DNA of 64,000 nucleotides from Thiosocius sp963759055 (lineage in GTDB: Bacteria; Pseudomonadota; Gammaproteobacteria; Chromatiales; Chromatiaceae). The stretch lies in the NCBI GenBank assembly GCA_963759055.1, contig CAVWYD010000003.1, forward strand, positions 186,001 through 250,000. The letters run 5' to 3'. Under the pieces are notes generated by a model. It was not told the origin of the DNA. It saw only the letters and a program-made list of their open reading frames with translations, and ran no database searches. The translations under genes were made by a program, and so were the position numbers. Positions 36,086-47,416 of the stretch are shown here, piece by piece (the stretch's first letter is position 1; each line of letters opens with the position of its first letter).

Positions 36086-37447
36086 CTATTTCTTCTTGGT
36101 TGGACGCTGCCAGTTGAGACTGACCTGTTTGGCCCGCGTCAGGGTGAGCTTGTTCTCCGGCGCATCCTTGCCGATGACCGAGCCGGCACCGATGGTTGCG
36201 TCACGTCCCACCTCCACCGGCGCGACCAGGGCGGTATTGGAACCGATGAACGCCCGGTCGCCGATCAGGGTGCGGTGCTTGTTGGCACCATCGTAATTGC
36301 ACGTGATGGTGCCGGCACCGATGTTGACTCCCTCGCCAATCTCGGTGTCTCCGATGTAACTCAGGTGGTTGACCTTGGAACCCTGACCGACCAGCGACTT
36401 CTTGATCTCGACGAAGTTGCCGATATGCGCGCCGCCAATCAGTTCTGCGCCTGGCCGCAGGCGCGCAAAGGGACCGATCCTGCTGCCGGGACCCACCTTG
36501 GCTTCCTCGAGCACACAGTTGTCGAAGATCTCCACATCATCGCCGACCTCCATGTTGCGCAACACACAGTTGGCGCCGATGCGCACGCGGTCACCCAGGG
36601 TCACGCGCCCCTCGAGCAGCACGTTGAAGTCGATCTCCACGTCCTGGCCGTGCCGCAGCTCGCCGCGGACGTCGATCCGTGCCGGGTCGCGAAGGGTAAC
36701 CCCGTCCAGCATCAGCTGGTCGGTGAGCCGTTTCTGGTGCGCGCGCTCCAGCGTCGCAAGCTGCAGACGATTGTTGACCCCCTCGGCCTCGAGCGGAGAT
36801 TCGGGTTGGCCAACCTGGATGTCGAATCCGTCCGCAACCGCCATCGCCAGTACATCTGTCAGGTAGTATTCGCCCTGCGCATTGCTGTTGGACAGACCAC
36901 CGAGCCAACGCTCCAGATCGTGACGCGGCATGAGCATGATCCCGGTATTGATCTCGTCGATGGCAAGCTCGTCGGGGCCGGCGTCCTTCTGCTCGACGAT
37001 CCGCAGTACACGCCCGGCATGGTCGCGCACGATGCGGCCGTAACCGGTGGGGTCGTCCAGGTTCACGGTGAGCAGGCCAAAACCCTGTCCCGTGATCTCC
37101 ACCAGTTCGCGGAGCGTTTCAGGGCGGGTGAGCGGAACATCACCGTAGAGCACCAGCACCTGATCGGACGCCTGGAGCATGGGGATGGCCTGTTGCACCG
37201 CATGGCCGGTGCCGAGTTGTTCGGCCTGCTCGGCCCAGCGCAGATCGCTCTGCTCGGCAAATGCCTCGCGCACCTGTTCACCGCCGTGACCATAAACCAC
37301 CACGATTTCTGCCGGCGACAGTGCGCGGGCGTAATCGATGACATGGCCAAGCAGCGGTTTGCCGGACAAGCGATGCATTACCTTGGGCATGGCGGACTTC
37401 ATCCGCGTGCCCTGTCCGGCGGCGAGTATGACGACACCGATGCCCAT
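36086..37447 (-). CDS. glmU: Bifunctional UDP-GlcNAc pyrophosphorylase / glucosamine-1-phosphate acetyltransferase
   Basis: 453 residues, the usual length. The N-terminal nucleotidyltransferase has the signature VILAAGQGTRMKSAMPKVMH. The C-terminal half is a left-handed beta-helix of hexapeptide repeats (VTLGDRVRIGANCVLRNMEV, GVNIGAGTITCNYDGANKHR) with the acetyltransferase site. It acetylates glucosamine-1-phosphate and couples it to UTP, making UDP-GlcNAc. It lies between slyD and glmS; glmU next to glmS near the atp operon is the standard gammaproteobacterial order. Confidence 0.97.
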   Translation of the reverse strand: MGIGVVILAAGQGTRMKSAMPKVMHRLSGKPLLGHVIDYARALSPAEIVVVYGHGGEQVREAFAEQSDLRWAEQAEQLGTGHAVQQAIPMLQASDQVLVLYGDVPLTRPETLRELVEITGQGFGLLTVNLDDPTGYGRIVRDHAGRVLRIVEQKDAGPDELAIDEINTGIMLMPRHDLERWLGGLSNSNAQGEYYLTDVLAMAVADGFDIQVGQPESPLEAEGVNNRLQLATLERAHQKRLTDQLMLDGVTLRDPARIDVRGELRHGQDVEIDFNVLLEGRVTLGDRVRIGANCVLRNMEVGDDVEIFDNCVLEEAKVGPGSRIGPFARLRPGAELIGGAHIGNFVEIKKSLVGQGSKVNHLSYIGDTEIGEGVNIGAGTITCNYDGANKHRTLIGDRAFIGSNTALVAPVEVGRDATIGAGSVIGKDAPENKLTLTRAKQVSLNWQRPTKKK

Positions 37448-37464
37448 GGGTGAATCCTCCGGGT

Positions 37465-37966
37465 TCAGTTGATGCTGGTCGGGCCCTGCATCTGGACGGC
37501 GTGGATGCCCGATACCTTGTCCTCACCCTCACGGGCGTCCCGCACCTCGGTGATGGTGACGCGCACGGTCAGATCCTTGCCGGCCAGCGGGTGATTGCCA
37601 TCGACGGTCACCTTTCCGTCTTCGATGCGGGTGACATAGAACGACTTCGTCTCGCCCTTGTCGTTCTGCATCTGCACCTCGGCACCGATCTGACGGAACT
37701 GGGGCGGGACGTTCTCGATATCGTCGGTGAAGGTGAGGTTCGGGTCGTGCTCACCAAACCCGTGTTCGGGTGGCACCTTGACCTCGACCTCGTCACCGGC
37801 ACGCTTGCCGACCACGGCCTTGTCCATGCCGCCGATCAATTCGGTATCACTGCCGTAGACGAAACCAAGGGGAATATCGTGTTGTTCGACCACCTCGCCC
37901 TCGATCGTCAACGATGGTGTAGGTGAGGGCAACATACTTGCCCGGCTTGATGATCTCATCACTCAT
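37465..37966 (-). CDS. slyD: SlyD-like FKBP-type peptidyl-prolyl isomerase (frame break at about 37899)
   Basis: About 166 residues. The N terminus is MSDEIIKPGKYVALTYTIVD; after one extra G in a GGG run the second frame continues GEVVEQHDIPLGFVYGSDTE. The FKBP fold with inserted IF chaperone domain is recognisable (GMDKAVVGKRAGDEVEVKVP, EHGFGEHDPNLTF, VDGNHPLAGKDLTVRVTITE). The histidine-rich metal-binding tail of E. coli SlyD is absent. It catalyses prolyl cis-trans isomerisation and acts as a chaperone in the cytoplasm. It lies between the atp terminator and glmU. Confidence 0.82.
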
Positions 37967-38061
37967 GAAACTTCTGCCTTTACTGCAATGTGTCGGCGCG
38001 AGCTCGGGTTCGTTGCCCTCAGCTCGTGATGGCCGGACCCGTAGCGGCACCAACAAAGAAA

Positions 38062-38091
38062 CGGCCCTGACGATCTGCACCGTCAGGGCCG
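38062..38091 (-). terminator. Terminator of the atp operon
   Basis: 11-bp perfect stem CGGCCCTGACG / CGTCAGGGCCG with an 8-base loop, then TTTCTTTG on the minus strand. It lies just past the corrected atpC stop. Confidence 0.85.
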
Positions 38092-38117
38092 CGTATTTTA
38101 TCACCTGAACTTCAGGC

Positions 38118-38544
38118 TTACCTGCGGGTCTTGCGCAGGCGCTCGATGGCCCGCAGCTGGGCGGCGGCCTCGAGCCAGTTCGACCTGGGCCTTGGCCAGA
38201 TCGATATCGGCCGCATTGTTGGCCAGCGCGTCTTCGGCGCGGCGCTTGGCCTCTTCTGCCGCCGCATGGTCGAGGTCTGCGGCACGGATACCGGTGTCGG
38301 CCAGTACGGTGACCTTGAACGGCTGCACCTCGATCATGCCGCCGGAGACGTAGAAGTGCTCCTGCGGCTTGCCGCCGCCCGGATCCACCCGGACTTCGCC
38401 CGGCTTCAGCTGTGTCACCAGCGGGGCGTGGCGCGGTGCAATACCGATCTCGCCCATGACCGCCGGCGCATAGACCATCTCGCCCTGACCGGAGTACAGC
38501 TGGCCCTCTGCGCTGACGATATCGACATGGATGGTCATTGCCAT
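38118..38544 (-). CDS. atpC: ATP synthase epsilon subunit (frame break at about 38168)
   Basis: About 141 residues after correction. MAMTIHVDIVSAEGQLYSGQ opens the beta-sandwich domain (GEIGIAPRHAPLVTQLKPGE, YVSGGMIEVQPFKVTVLADT). Near the end a GG that should be a single G shifts the frame; the restored helix hairpin reads QVELARAAAQLRAIERLRKT and stops at 38118. Read as given, it ends in an unrelated tail at 38101. The epsilon subunit joins the central stalk and inhibits ATP hydrolysis. Last gene of the atp operon, followed by a terminator. Confidence 0.88.
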
Positions 38545-38578
38545 CGGCTTTCTCCCAAACTCAGTCTACGCAGCAGAC

Positions 38579-39957
38579 TCAGGCCTTTTCTGCCCTGGCG
38601 GCGGCTTCTTCGACATTGCCGCACATGTAGAACGCCTGCTCGGGCAGGTGGTCGTACTCACCCGCGAGGATCGCCTTGAAATCGGCGATGGTCTCTTTCA
38701 GCGTGACGTACTTGCCCGGGGAACCGGTGAATACCTCGGCGACGAAGAACGGCTGCGACAGGAAGCGCTGAATCTTACGCGCGCGCTGTACAACCATCTT
38801 GTCGTCTTCGGACAGTTCGTCCATGCCCAGGATGGCGATGATGTCCTTGAGTTCCTTGTAGCGCTGCAGCACGCCCTGAACACCACGCGCGACCTCGTAA
38901 TGCTCCTTACCGACCACGTGCGGATCGAGAATACGCGAGGTCGAATCGAGCGGGTCCACGGCCGGGTAGATACCCAGCTCGGCAACCTGACGCGACAGTA
39001 CCAGGGTGGCGTCGAGGTGGGCAAAGGTGGTGGCCGGGGACGGGTCGGTCAGGTCGTCCGCAGGTACGTATACGGCCTGGAACGAGGTGATCGAGCCGGT
39101 CTTGGTCGAGGTGATGCGCTCCTGCAGCACACCCATCTCTTCCGCCAGGGTCGGCTGGTAGCCCACCGCGGAAGGCATACGACCCAGCAGTGCCGATACC
39201 TCGGTACCCGCCAGGGTGTAACGATAGATGTTGTCGACGAACATCAGTACGTCGCGACCTTCGTCGCGGAAGTACTCGGCCATGGTCAGACCGGTCAGGG
39301 CCACACGCAGACGGTTGCCGGGCGGCTCGTTCATCTGACCATAGACCAGGGCCACCTTGTCGAGTACGCCGCCTTCCGTCATCTCGTGGTAGAAGTCGTT
39401 ACCTTCACGGGTACGCTCACCGACACCGGCGAATACCGAGAAGCCGGAGTGCGCGACGGCGATGTTACGGATCAGCTCCATCAGGGTTACGGTCTTGCCC
39501 ACGCCGGCGCCGCCGAACAGGCCGATCTTTCCGCCCTTGGCGATCGGCATGATCAGGTCGATGACCTTGATGCCGGTTTCCAGGATCTCGGTGGTGGTGG
39601 CCTGATCTTCGAGCTTGGGCGCTTCGCGGTGGATCGGCATGCGCTCTTCGGTGCCGATCGGACCGGCATTCGTCGATCGGGTTGCCCAGCACGTCCATGA
39701 TGCGTCCCAGGGTGGCCTGACCGACCGGGACCGAGATCGCGTGTGCCGGTGTTGACGACTTCCAGGCCGCGCTTGAGGCCGTCGGTGGATCCCATCGCGA
39801 TGCAACGCGCGATACCGTCACCCAGCTGCTGCTGCACTTCCAGCGTGAGGCCGGCTGATTCGATCTTCAGTGCATCGTAAATCTTCGGCATTTCACCGCG
39901 TGGGAACTGAACGTCCACAACGGCGCCGATAATTTCCACGACATTACCCGTGCTCAT
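38579..39957 (-). CDS. atpD: ATP synthase beta subunit (two frame breaks, about 39666 and 39743)
   Basis: About 458 residues in three frames: MSTGNVVEIIGAVVDVQFPR to GLEVVNTG, then AISVPVGQATLGRIMDVLGN, then GPIGTEERMPIHREAPKLED to the end. The catalytic core is intact: Walker A GGAGVGKTVTLMELI, the GERTREGNDFYHEM loop with the catalytic Glu, and DVLMFVDNIYRYTLAG. It carries the three catalytic sites of F1. Both breaks are one extra base, and the sequence on both sides is fully conserved, so error is likelier than loss. Confidence 0.93.
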
Positions 39958-40051
39958 TGGCTTTTCCTCTTGGCTGCTGGGGCAGCATCACATTCGTTAA
40001 ATGTCTGAATTCGTCCGAAAGCGTCTCTCTGGCGCCTTCCCGATACTTGAC

Positions 40052-40920
40052 TTACGACACGGCCGCGGCGCCGCCCACGATCTCGGAGATCTCCTGGGTG
40101 ATGGCGGCCTGGCGGGCCTTGTTGTAGATCAGCTGCAACTCGTCGATGATGTCGCCGGCATTGTCGGTCGCCGACTTCATGGCCACCATCCGGGCCGACT
40201 GCTCACAGGCACCGTTCTCCACCACGGACTGGTATACCAGCGCCTCGATGTAGCGGGTCAGCAGGCCATCCAGCACCTCTTTCGCGTCGGGCTCGTAGAT
40301 GTAGTCCCAGTGGTGCGACAGTTCTTCGGCATCTTCGCCTTGTCGCCAGCGGCACCAGCTGCACGACGGTCGGCTCCTGCGTCATGGTGTTGACGAACCG
40401 GTTGTACGCAATGCGGATTTCATCGATGTTGCCGTCGATGTAGTCGTCCAGCATCACCTTGACGGTACCGACCAGGTCATCGATGTGCGGGGCATCGCCC
40501 AGGTGGGTGGCCTGCGCCACCACCTTGCCACCGACCCGACGGAAGAAGCCGAGTGCCTTGGTACCGATGGTGCAGTACTCGACCTCGGTTCCCTGCATCA
40601 CGCAGTTCGCGGATCTCCTTGACCAGGTGCCGGAACAGATTGCTGTTCAGGCCACCACAGAGACCGCGGTCGGACGATACGATGATCAGGCCGACCCGCT
40701 TGACCTCCCGTGCGTGCATGAACGGATGCTTGTACTCCGGATTGGCCAGCGCGACATGACCGATGACCTGATGCATCTTTTCTGCATAGGGCCGGGTCTG
40801 CTCCATGCGATCCTGCGCCTTACGCATCTTCGCCGCCGCAACCATCTCCATCGCACTCGTGATCTTCTGAGTGCTCTTGACGGAGGCAATCTTTGTACGG
40901 ATCTCTTTAGCGCCAGCCAT
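40052..40920 (-). CDS. atpG: ATP synthase gamma subunit (two frame breaks, about 40341 and 40592)
   Basis: About 288 residues in three frames. It starts MAGAKEIRTKIASVKSTQKI, typical of the N-terminal coiled-coil helix. The first break is an extra G in GGG (RDAG|TEVEYCTIGTKALGFFRR), the second an extra A before GG, after which the frame reads AEELSHHWDYIYEPDAKEVL. The C-terminal helix (AARMVAMKSATDNAGDIID in family form) closes the rotor shaft. Gamma forms the central rotating stalk of F1. It lies between atpA and atpD in the normal order. Confidence 0.92.
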
Positions 40921-40946
40921 GTTTAACCTTCGTAATTCGGTTGTTC

Positions 40947-41015
40947 AACCACCAAGGACACAAAGACACTAAGCAAGACCTGTAATACTTGGTGCTCTTC
41001 GTGACCTTTGCGGTT
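40947..41015. repeat. Inverted-repeat element C between atpA and atpG
   Basis: Imperfect arms AACCACCAAGGACACAAAGA (40947 onward) and its inverted counterpart ending GTGACCTTTGCGGTT (41015), with 15 bases between. It is a shorter and more degenerate relative of elements A and B. It lies inside the atp operon, where it could form an mRNA hairpin. Confidence 0.5.
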
Positions 41016-41022
41016 AGTCTTC

Positions 41023-42567
<1,545 letters not shown>

Positions 42568-42581
42568 GGTTGCTTACCCAA

Positions 42582-43122
42582 TTAGATTCCTAATTCGTTA
42601 GCCAGCTGGCTGAGCTGCCCGGAAACAGAACCGTCGATGACCATGTCACCGGCGCGCAGGCGAAAACCACCGATCAGTTCGGGGTCTTCCTCGCTGGTGA
42701 TCCTGATCTCGCGGCCAAGCTTGCGCTTGAGCGCCTCGGCAAGTTGCTGTTCCTGCGCCGGCTGCAGCGCGAAGGCCGACGTGACCTGGACGTCCAGCGA
42801 GCCCTGATGCTCTGCCTTGCGCACCTCGAAGAGGCTGGCAATTTCCGGCAGCACGGACAGGCGGCCGTTTTCCACCAGCACGCGGACCAGGTTCTGGCCC
42901 TCGTCGCTCAGGCGGCCACCGCCGATGTCCAGCATGAGATCGGTCATCTGCGCCTTGTCCAGCTTGGGACTGGCGATCAGGCCGGACAGCGCCGGATCCT
43001 TCAGCCGCAGTCGCCAGCAGGTCGAGGATGTCAGACCAAAGGTCCAGCTTGTCGGTCTCGACCGCGCGCGCAAAGACGGCTTCGGCGTAGGGTCGGGCGA
43101 TTGTTGTAGCGTCTCCAGCCAT
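42582..43122 (-). CDS. atpH: ATP synthase delta subunit (frame break at about 43005)
   Basis: About 179 residues. It starts MAGDATTIARPYAEAVFARA; after LDILDLLATA the frame changes (one extra G in a GG) and continues KDPALSGLIASPKLDKAQMT to the end. The C-terminal segment (VIDGSVSGQLSQLANELGI) is the part that binds the peripheral stalk. Delta clamps the stator to the top of F1. A different start at 43181 in the downstream frame gives a nonsense N terminus and is rejected. Confidence 0.9.
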
Positions 43123-43131
43123 TCGATTGCC

Positions 43132-43603
43132 TTAGATCTGGTTAGCCACGGATTCGACGATGTCTTGGTGCGCGTCGGCATTGATCTCTTTGCGCAGGAT
43201 CTTTTCCGCCCCCAGGACAGCCAGTTCGGCCACCTTGGAACGCAGGACCTCGCGGGCCTTGTTGGTTTCCTGCTCGATCTCGGCCTGGGCGGCGACCAGC
43301 TGACGGTCGCCTTCTTCCTTGGCTTTGTCGCGGGCCTCTTCGATGATCATCGCCGCCTGCTTTTCGGCATTGGACTTGATCTCCGCGGCCTGTTGCTTGG
43401 CCTTGTGCAGGTAATCCTTGGCACGCTTCTCGGCGAGCTCCTGCTCGTGCTGTCCGCGTTCCGCGGCAGCCAGGCCTTCGGCGATCTTGGCTTTGCGCTC
43501 GTCCATCGCCTTGACCAGCGGTGGCCATACGATACTTCATGGTGAACCAGACGAACACCGCGAAGGACACCAGCTGGGCAATAAGTGTCAGGTTGATATT
43601 CAT
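43132..43603 (-). CDS. atpF: ATP synthase subunit b (frame break at about 43531)
   Basis: About 156 residues. The membrane anchor MNINLTLIAQLVSFAVFVWF is followed by TMKY, one extra base, then VWPPLVKAMDERKAKIAEGL when corrected. The rest is a long charged helix (AAEIKSNAEKQAAMIIEEAR) that dimerises as the peripheral stalk. The break is not in a homopolymer (an extra T or C). It starts 15 bases past the atpE region and is followed closely by atpH. Confidence 0.92.
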
Positions 43604-43650
43604 CCCGAAACCTCGTTAAGACGAGTTAAAACGGTTCGTGTCGTGTCGGA

Positions 43651-43885
43651 TCAACCGGCAAGCGCGAACAGAACGTACATGCCCAGACCCACAGCGATCA
43701 TCGGCACGGCGTCGGTCAGACCCATGACGATGAAGAACTGGGTGCGCAGCATGGGGATGAGTTCCGGCTGGCGCGCAGCGCCTTCGAGGAAGCGGCCACC
43801 CAGGACGCCGATACCGATGGCGGCGCCGACGGCACCCAGACCCATCATGATCGCAGACAGCGATGACCAGCAGAGCTTGTTCCAT
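43651..43885 (-). CDS. atpE: ATP synthase subunit c (frame break at about 43860)
   Basis: About 77 residues: two membrane helices forming the proton-carrying ring. It starts MEQALLVIA; one extra base then shifts to IMMGLGAVGAAIGIGVLGGR, the glycine-rich first helix. The polar loop ARQPELIPML is present. The second helix carries an acidic residue in VMGLTDAVPMIAVGLGMYVL, where the proton site lies. Alternative ATG at 43848 would give a protein without a full first helix. The exact extra base cannot be fixed from the sequence alone. Confidence 0.88.
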
Positions 43886-43931
43886 GATTGTCTCCCGTTA
43901 GTTCAATCAGGTAGTGAAAAGAAAAAGTGAA

Positions 43932-44800
43932 TCAGTGATGTTCCGCGTGCGCCATGTCCAGGTACACGATGGTCAGCGTCATGAAGATGAACGCCTGCAG
44001 CGTGATGATCAGGATATGGAAGATCGCCCAGCCCAGCTGCAGGACGCCGCCGAACAGGCCCAGGGCCCAACCGGCGCTGTACATGACCGCGATCAGGATG
44101 AAGATCATCTCGCCCGCATACATGTTGCCGAACAGACGCAGCGAGAGCGATATCGGCTTGGCGATCAGGTTGACACCCTCGAGGATGAGGTTGATCACCG
44201 CGAAGAACGGCTTGAGCAGAGGATTCTTGGTCTCGAACGGCATGCCCGTCAGTTCACCGACGAAGCCGCCGACACCCTTTGATCTTGATGCTGTAGAAGA
44301 TGATCAGCACGAACACGCCCAGCGCCATGGCGAAGGTGATGTTCGGATCCGTCGTCGGCACCACCTTCATGAAGTGGATGCCCAGCATGCCGGCGATGTA
44401 GGGGATCACATCGACCGGCACCAGGTCCATCAGATTCATCAGGAAGACCCAGACGAAGACCGTCATCGCGAGCGGCGCAACCATGTCGTTCTTGCCCGAG
44501 AACGAACCGCGCACGCTCTCGTTGACGAAGTCCATCATCATCTCGACGAAATTCTGCAGGCCCGTGGGCACACCTGCCGAGGCCTTCTGCGCGGCCTTGT
44601 AGAAGAAGTAACTGAACAGAGCGGCCAGAGCCAGACGACCAGAACATCGAATCGAGATGGATCGCCCAGAAGCCCATTTCCTTGGCCTCTTCCGCACTGT
44701 GCGCAACACCCCAGTGACCATCGGGGAACTGACCAAAGGTGAGGTTGGTCAGGTGGTGCTTGATGTATTCACCGGAAGTCAGGGTTTCAGAGCCAGCCAT
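43932..44800 (-). CDS. atpB: ATP synthase subunit a (two frame breaks, about 44276 and 44635)
   Basis: About 289 residues in three frames. It begins MAGSETLTSGEYIKHHLTNL and runs to HLDSMFWS; after one extra base it continues LALAALFSYFFYKAAQKASA; after an extra G in GGG it continues GVGGFVGELTGMPFETKNPL. The essential arginine helix reads ISLSLRLFGNMYAGEMIFIL, and the end is LDMAHAEHH. Subunit a supplies the two proton half-channels next to the c-ring. Confidence 0.93.
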
Positions 44801-44821
44801 CGTTTCTTATCTCTGTTGCGT

Positions 44822-45223
44822 TCAACCGGCGATGCGATTCGCCAGCAACGGGGGTAAAACCTGTACCACGAAAAAGGCCCCAAACAAGGCCAGCGGGCTT
44901 AGCGGATCAAGCAGCTTGATCACTGCCGCAAAAGCTATGACGACAAACGCCAGCTTCAGTAACTCACCACCGTAAAACTGGCCTACCAGTTTCCCCGGCT
45001 CACCCGCGCGATAACGCCCGAACACCCAGTATGCAAAGAGGGCATTGGCGCCAGTGGCCGTCGCACCCCCGACAAAGGCAAAAAACCCTTCCCGCGGACC
45101 GAAAATCAGCCCGACCAGGGTAACGACCAGGGTGGCAACAGCCTGTGCAATCAGTATCCGCTTGGCCCGGCGAGCATCCAGGTTGTGCATCTGCTGCATT
45201 CCCCACGCCTTTAGCCGAGCCAC
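44822..45223 (-). CDS. atpI: ATP synthase assembly protein AtpI
   Basis: 133 residues with four hydrophobic segments (AKRILIAQAVATLVVTLVGL, GFFAFVGGATATGANALFAY, LLKLAFVVIAFAAVIKLLDP, ALFGAFFVVQVLPPLLANRI). This matches AtpI, the poorly conserved first gene of the atp operon, which helps c-ring assembly and may aid magnesium handling. It is the only atp gene here without a frame break. It starts about 115 bases from the parB 3' end, across a terminator. Confidence 0.8.
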   Translation of the reverse strand: MARLKAWGMQQMHNLDARRAKRILIAQAVATLVVTLVGLIFGPREGFFAFVGGATATGANALFAYWVFGRYRAGEPGKLVGQFYGGELLKLAFVVIAFAAVIKLLDPLSPLALFGAFFVVQVLPPLLANRIAG

Positions 45224-45278
45224 CTAGAGCGCGCGAAGTATAAAAATTCAGCTCTATAAGGTCAAACGATCGTCTGAT

Positions 45279-45307
45279 AAAAAACCTAAAGGGTAACCCT
45301 AGGGTTT
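45279..45307 (-). terminator. Terminator of the parAB operon
   Basis: On the minus strand, AAACC and AGGGT pair with ACCCT and GGTTT (interrupted stem), followed by six T. It lies between the parB stop and atpI. Confidence 0.65.
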
Positions 45308-45338
45308 CCTCTTGCCCGAATCAATATTGTGCGCCGCA

Positions 45339-46233
45339 TCATCGGATGTGGTCAAGTATCCCTTCCAGCTCATCCAGGGTGTTGTAGCTGATCACCAGGC
45401 GTCCTTTTCCGCCCGTGCCCTGCTGCAGCGCCACCTTGGCGCCCAGGCGGTCGGTCAGGTCCGAAAGCAACCGGCGAACATCCGGGTCTGGCTCTTCCTT
45501 CTTCGACCGATCCGGTGCTTTGGGTTGATTGAGCCGACGGACCAGCGCCTCGGTCTCGCGCACCGAAAGCCCTTTGGTTGCAACCTGCGTCGCAGCCTCC
45601 GTCTGCAGACTGCCTTCGAGGGCGAGCAGGGCACGCGCATGGCCCATTTCCAGGCGGCCATCGTCCAACATCTGCTTTACATCTGCATTGAGATCCAGCA
45701 ATCGGATGAGGTTGGTCACCGTGGTGCGGGACTTGCCGACCGCCTGCGCGACCTGCTGGTGGGTCAGTTCGAACTCATTGAGAAGACGGTGCAGGGCGGT
45801 CGCCTCTTCGAGCGGATTGAGGTCATCGCGCTGGATATTTTCGATCAGCGCCATGGCCATGGCTGACTGGTCATCGACATCTTTGACCACCACCGGCACT
45901 TCGGCGAGGCCGGCGAGCTGCGCGGCACGCCAGCGTCGTTCACCGGCGATGATCTCGTATTTCTTCTTGCCCACAGGCCGAACCACGATCGGCTGGACCA
46001 TGCCCTGGACGGTAATCGAGTCAGCCAGCTCGCGCAGCCTGTCCTCGTCAAAATTGCGTCGTGGCTGGTAGCGGCCACGCCCAATCACGTCCACGGGCAG
46101 ACTGGTTACGGGGCCCGGCGGAGGAGCGGCAACGACAACGGCTGGTGCCGCTTCCGGTTTTCTCTTCGGCCACCTGCTGTGCCCCGCCCAGCAGGGCGTC
46201 CAGTCCTCGGCCGAGGCCTCTTTTCTTAACCAT
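45339..46233 (-). CDS. parB: Chromosome partitioning protein ParB (frame break at about 46160)
   Basis: About 298 residues. It starts MVKKRGLGRGLDALLGGAQQ; an extra A in an AAAA run breaks the frame after VAEEK, and the sequence resumes PEAAPAVVVAAPPP, then DVIGRGRYQPRRNFDEDRLR. The CTP-binding/arginine patch (AGERRWRAAQLAGL) and the parS-binding helix-turn-helix (LTHQQVAQAVGKSRTTVTNL) are intact, as is the C-terminal dimerisation domain. ParB loads on parS near the origin and works with ParA in chromosome segregation. It starts two bases past the parA stop. I found no parS site by eye. Confidence 0.92.
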
Positions 46234-46235
46234 GA

Positions 46236-47024
46236 TCAGGCTGACGCGTTCGAATTTGAAGGAATGTGGCGACGGGTCATCTCGCTGGCCAGGGCCATGT
46301 AGCTGATCGCACCGCGTGAGGATTTATCATACAACATGACCGGCTGGCCATGACTTGGGGCCTCAGCCACACGCACGTTACGCGGAATCATGGTCCGGAA
46401 GACCTTGTCGCCGAAGTGCTGGATCAACTGCGCCGAGACCTGATTGTCCAGATTGTTGCGTGGGTCGTGCATGGTGCGCACGATCCCCTCCATTTCCAGG
46501 CGTGGATTGCGGTGATCCCTGATCTGCTGCACCGTGGCCAGCAGAGCGGACAGACCCTCAAGGGCGTAATACTCCGTCTGCAGGGGGACGAGAACGCTGT
46601 CTGCCGCTACCAGGGCATTCAGGGTGAGCATGTTCAATGAAGGAGGGCAGTCGATCAGGATATATTCATATGCGTCCCGAACAGGCGCGAGCGCCAGCTC
46701 CAGACGCTTCTCACGCAGCGGCGCCTCGAGCAGCCGGACCTCGGCCGCGGTCAGATCGCTGTTTGACGGCAACACGTCATAGCCCGCCTCCGGCGCGCGT
46801 TGGACGCAGTCTGAGACCGGGAGCTCTCCCATCAGCGCATCGAGTGTGGATTTTTCCAGCAGGTGCTTGTCGATCCCGCTGCCCATGGTTGCGTTTCCCT
46901 GGGGGTCGAGATCGATCAGCAATACGCGGCGTTTCATGGCTGCCATGGCCGCCGCCGTGTTCACTGCCGTGGTGGTCTTGCCCACGCCGCCTTTCTGGTT
47001 GGCGACAGCAATTATTCGTCCCAT
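46236..47024 (-). CDS. parA: Chromosome partitioning ATPase ParA
   Basis: 262 residues from MGRIIAVANQKGGVGKTTTA, which holds the deviant Walker A with both lysines. An in-frame extension to 47204 runs through a repeat element and is rejected. Further motifs: LLIDLDPQGNATMGSG, YILIDCPPSLNMLTLNALVA and EMEGIVRTMHDPRNN. ParA dimerises with ATP on the nucleoid and moves ParB-bound origins apart. It sits between rsmG and parB in the usual order near the origin. Confidence 0.95.
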   Translation of the reverse strand: MGRIIAVANQKGGVGKTTTAVNTAAAMAAMKRRVLLIDLDPQGNATMGSGIDKHLLEKSTLDALMGELPVSDCVQRAPEAGYDVLPSNSDLTAAEVRLLEAPLREKRLELALAPVRDAYEYILIDCPPSLNMLTLNALVAADSVLVPLQTEYYALEGLSALLATVQQIRDHRNPRLEMEGIVRTMHDPRNNLDNQVSAQLIQHFGDKVFRTMIPRNVRVAEAPSHGQPVMLYDKSSRGAISYMALASEMTRRHIPSNSNASA

Positions 47025-47168
47025 GGTGATGCCTGGATCTGTGTGTCTGGCCGACCGGTCGGCCGGGCAGCCAATCATAACCACGCGGCGGGAAAAAGAC
47101 AGCCTCGGAAATCCCGCAGGCTGAAGATACCGAGCGGCCGAGCCTTCCAGGATACCGCTCCAGGCAAG

Positions 47169-47374
47169 GGGAACGCAGAGAACGCAAAGAAGCGCAGAGC
47201 GCACAGAGTCGGGGTTTCGCCGGGCCGCGCCCGATCGACATCGCCACCGCTGAAGCGCGCCACGAAGAACCCCTGGTTGGCGAATTCTTGTACGGCTCTT
47301 GCGAGGGGACCTGATCGTCGTTCGAGTTGAAAGCTTTGCGACCTCTGCGGGCCTTTGCGTCCTCTGCGTTCCCC
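47169..47374. repeat. Inverted-repeat element B between rsmG and parA
   Basis: The left arm (47169-47208, GGAACGCAGAGAACGCAAAG onward) and right arm (47334-47374, ending TGCGTCCTCTGCGTTCCCC) are inverted arrays of GCAGAG/GCAAAG units. The core has GTTTCGCCGGGCCGCGCCCG and, near the right arm, GTCGTTCGAGTTGAAAG; both have similar counterparts in element A. About 206 bases long, with no gene inside. Confidence 0.65.
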
Positions 47375-47416
47375 AATCGGGAGTCAGGCTGTGGCGACCA
47401 TTTGGTCGGCGTCGCC

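Noticed and set aside
38531..39700. 389-codon open frame opposite atpD
   Set aside because: Shadow of the highly conserved beta subunit; the atpD reading is certain.
46236..47204. Longer ParA starting at 47204
   Set aside because: The extra 60 residues come from the tail of repeat element B; the Walker A motif normally lies at the very N terminus, as with the start at 47024.
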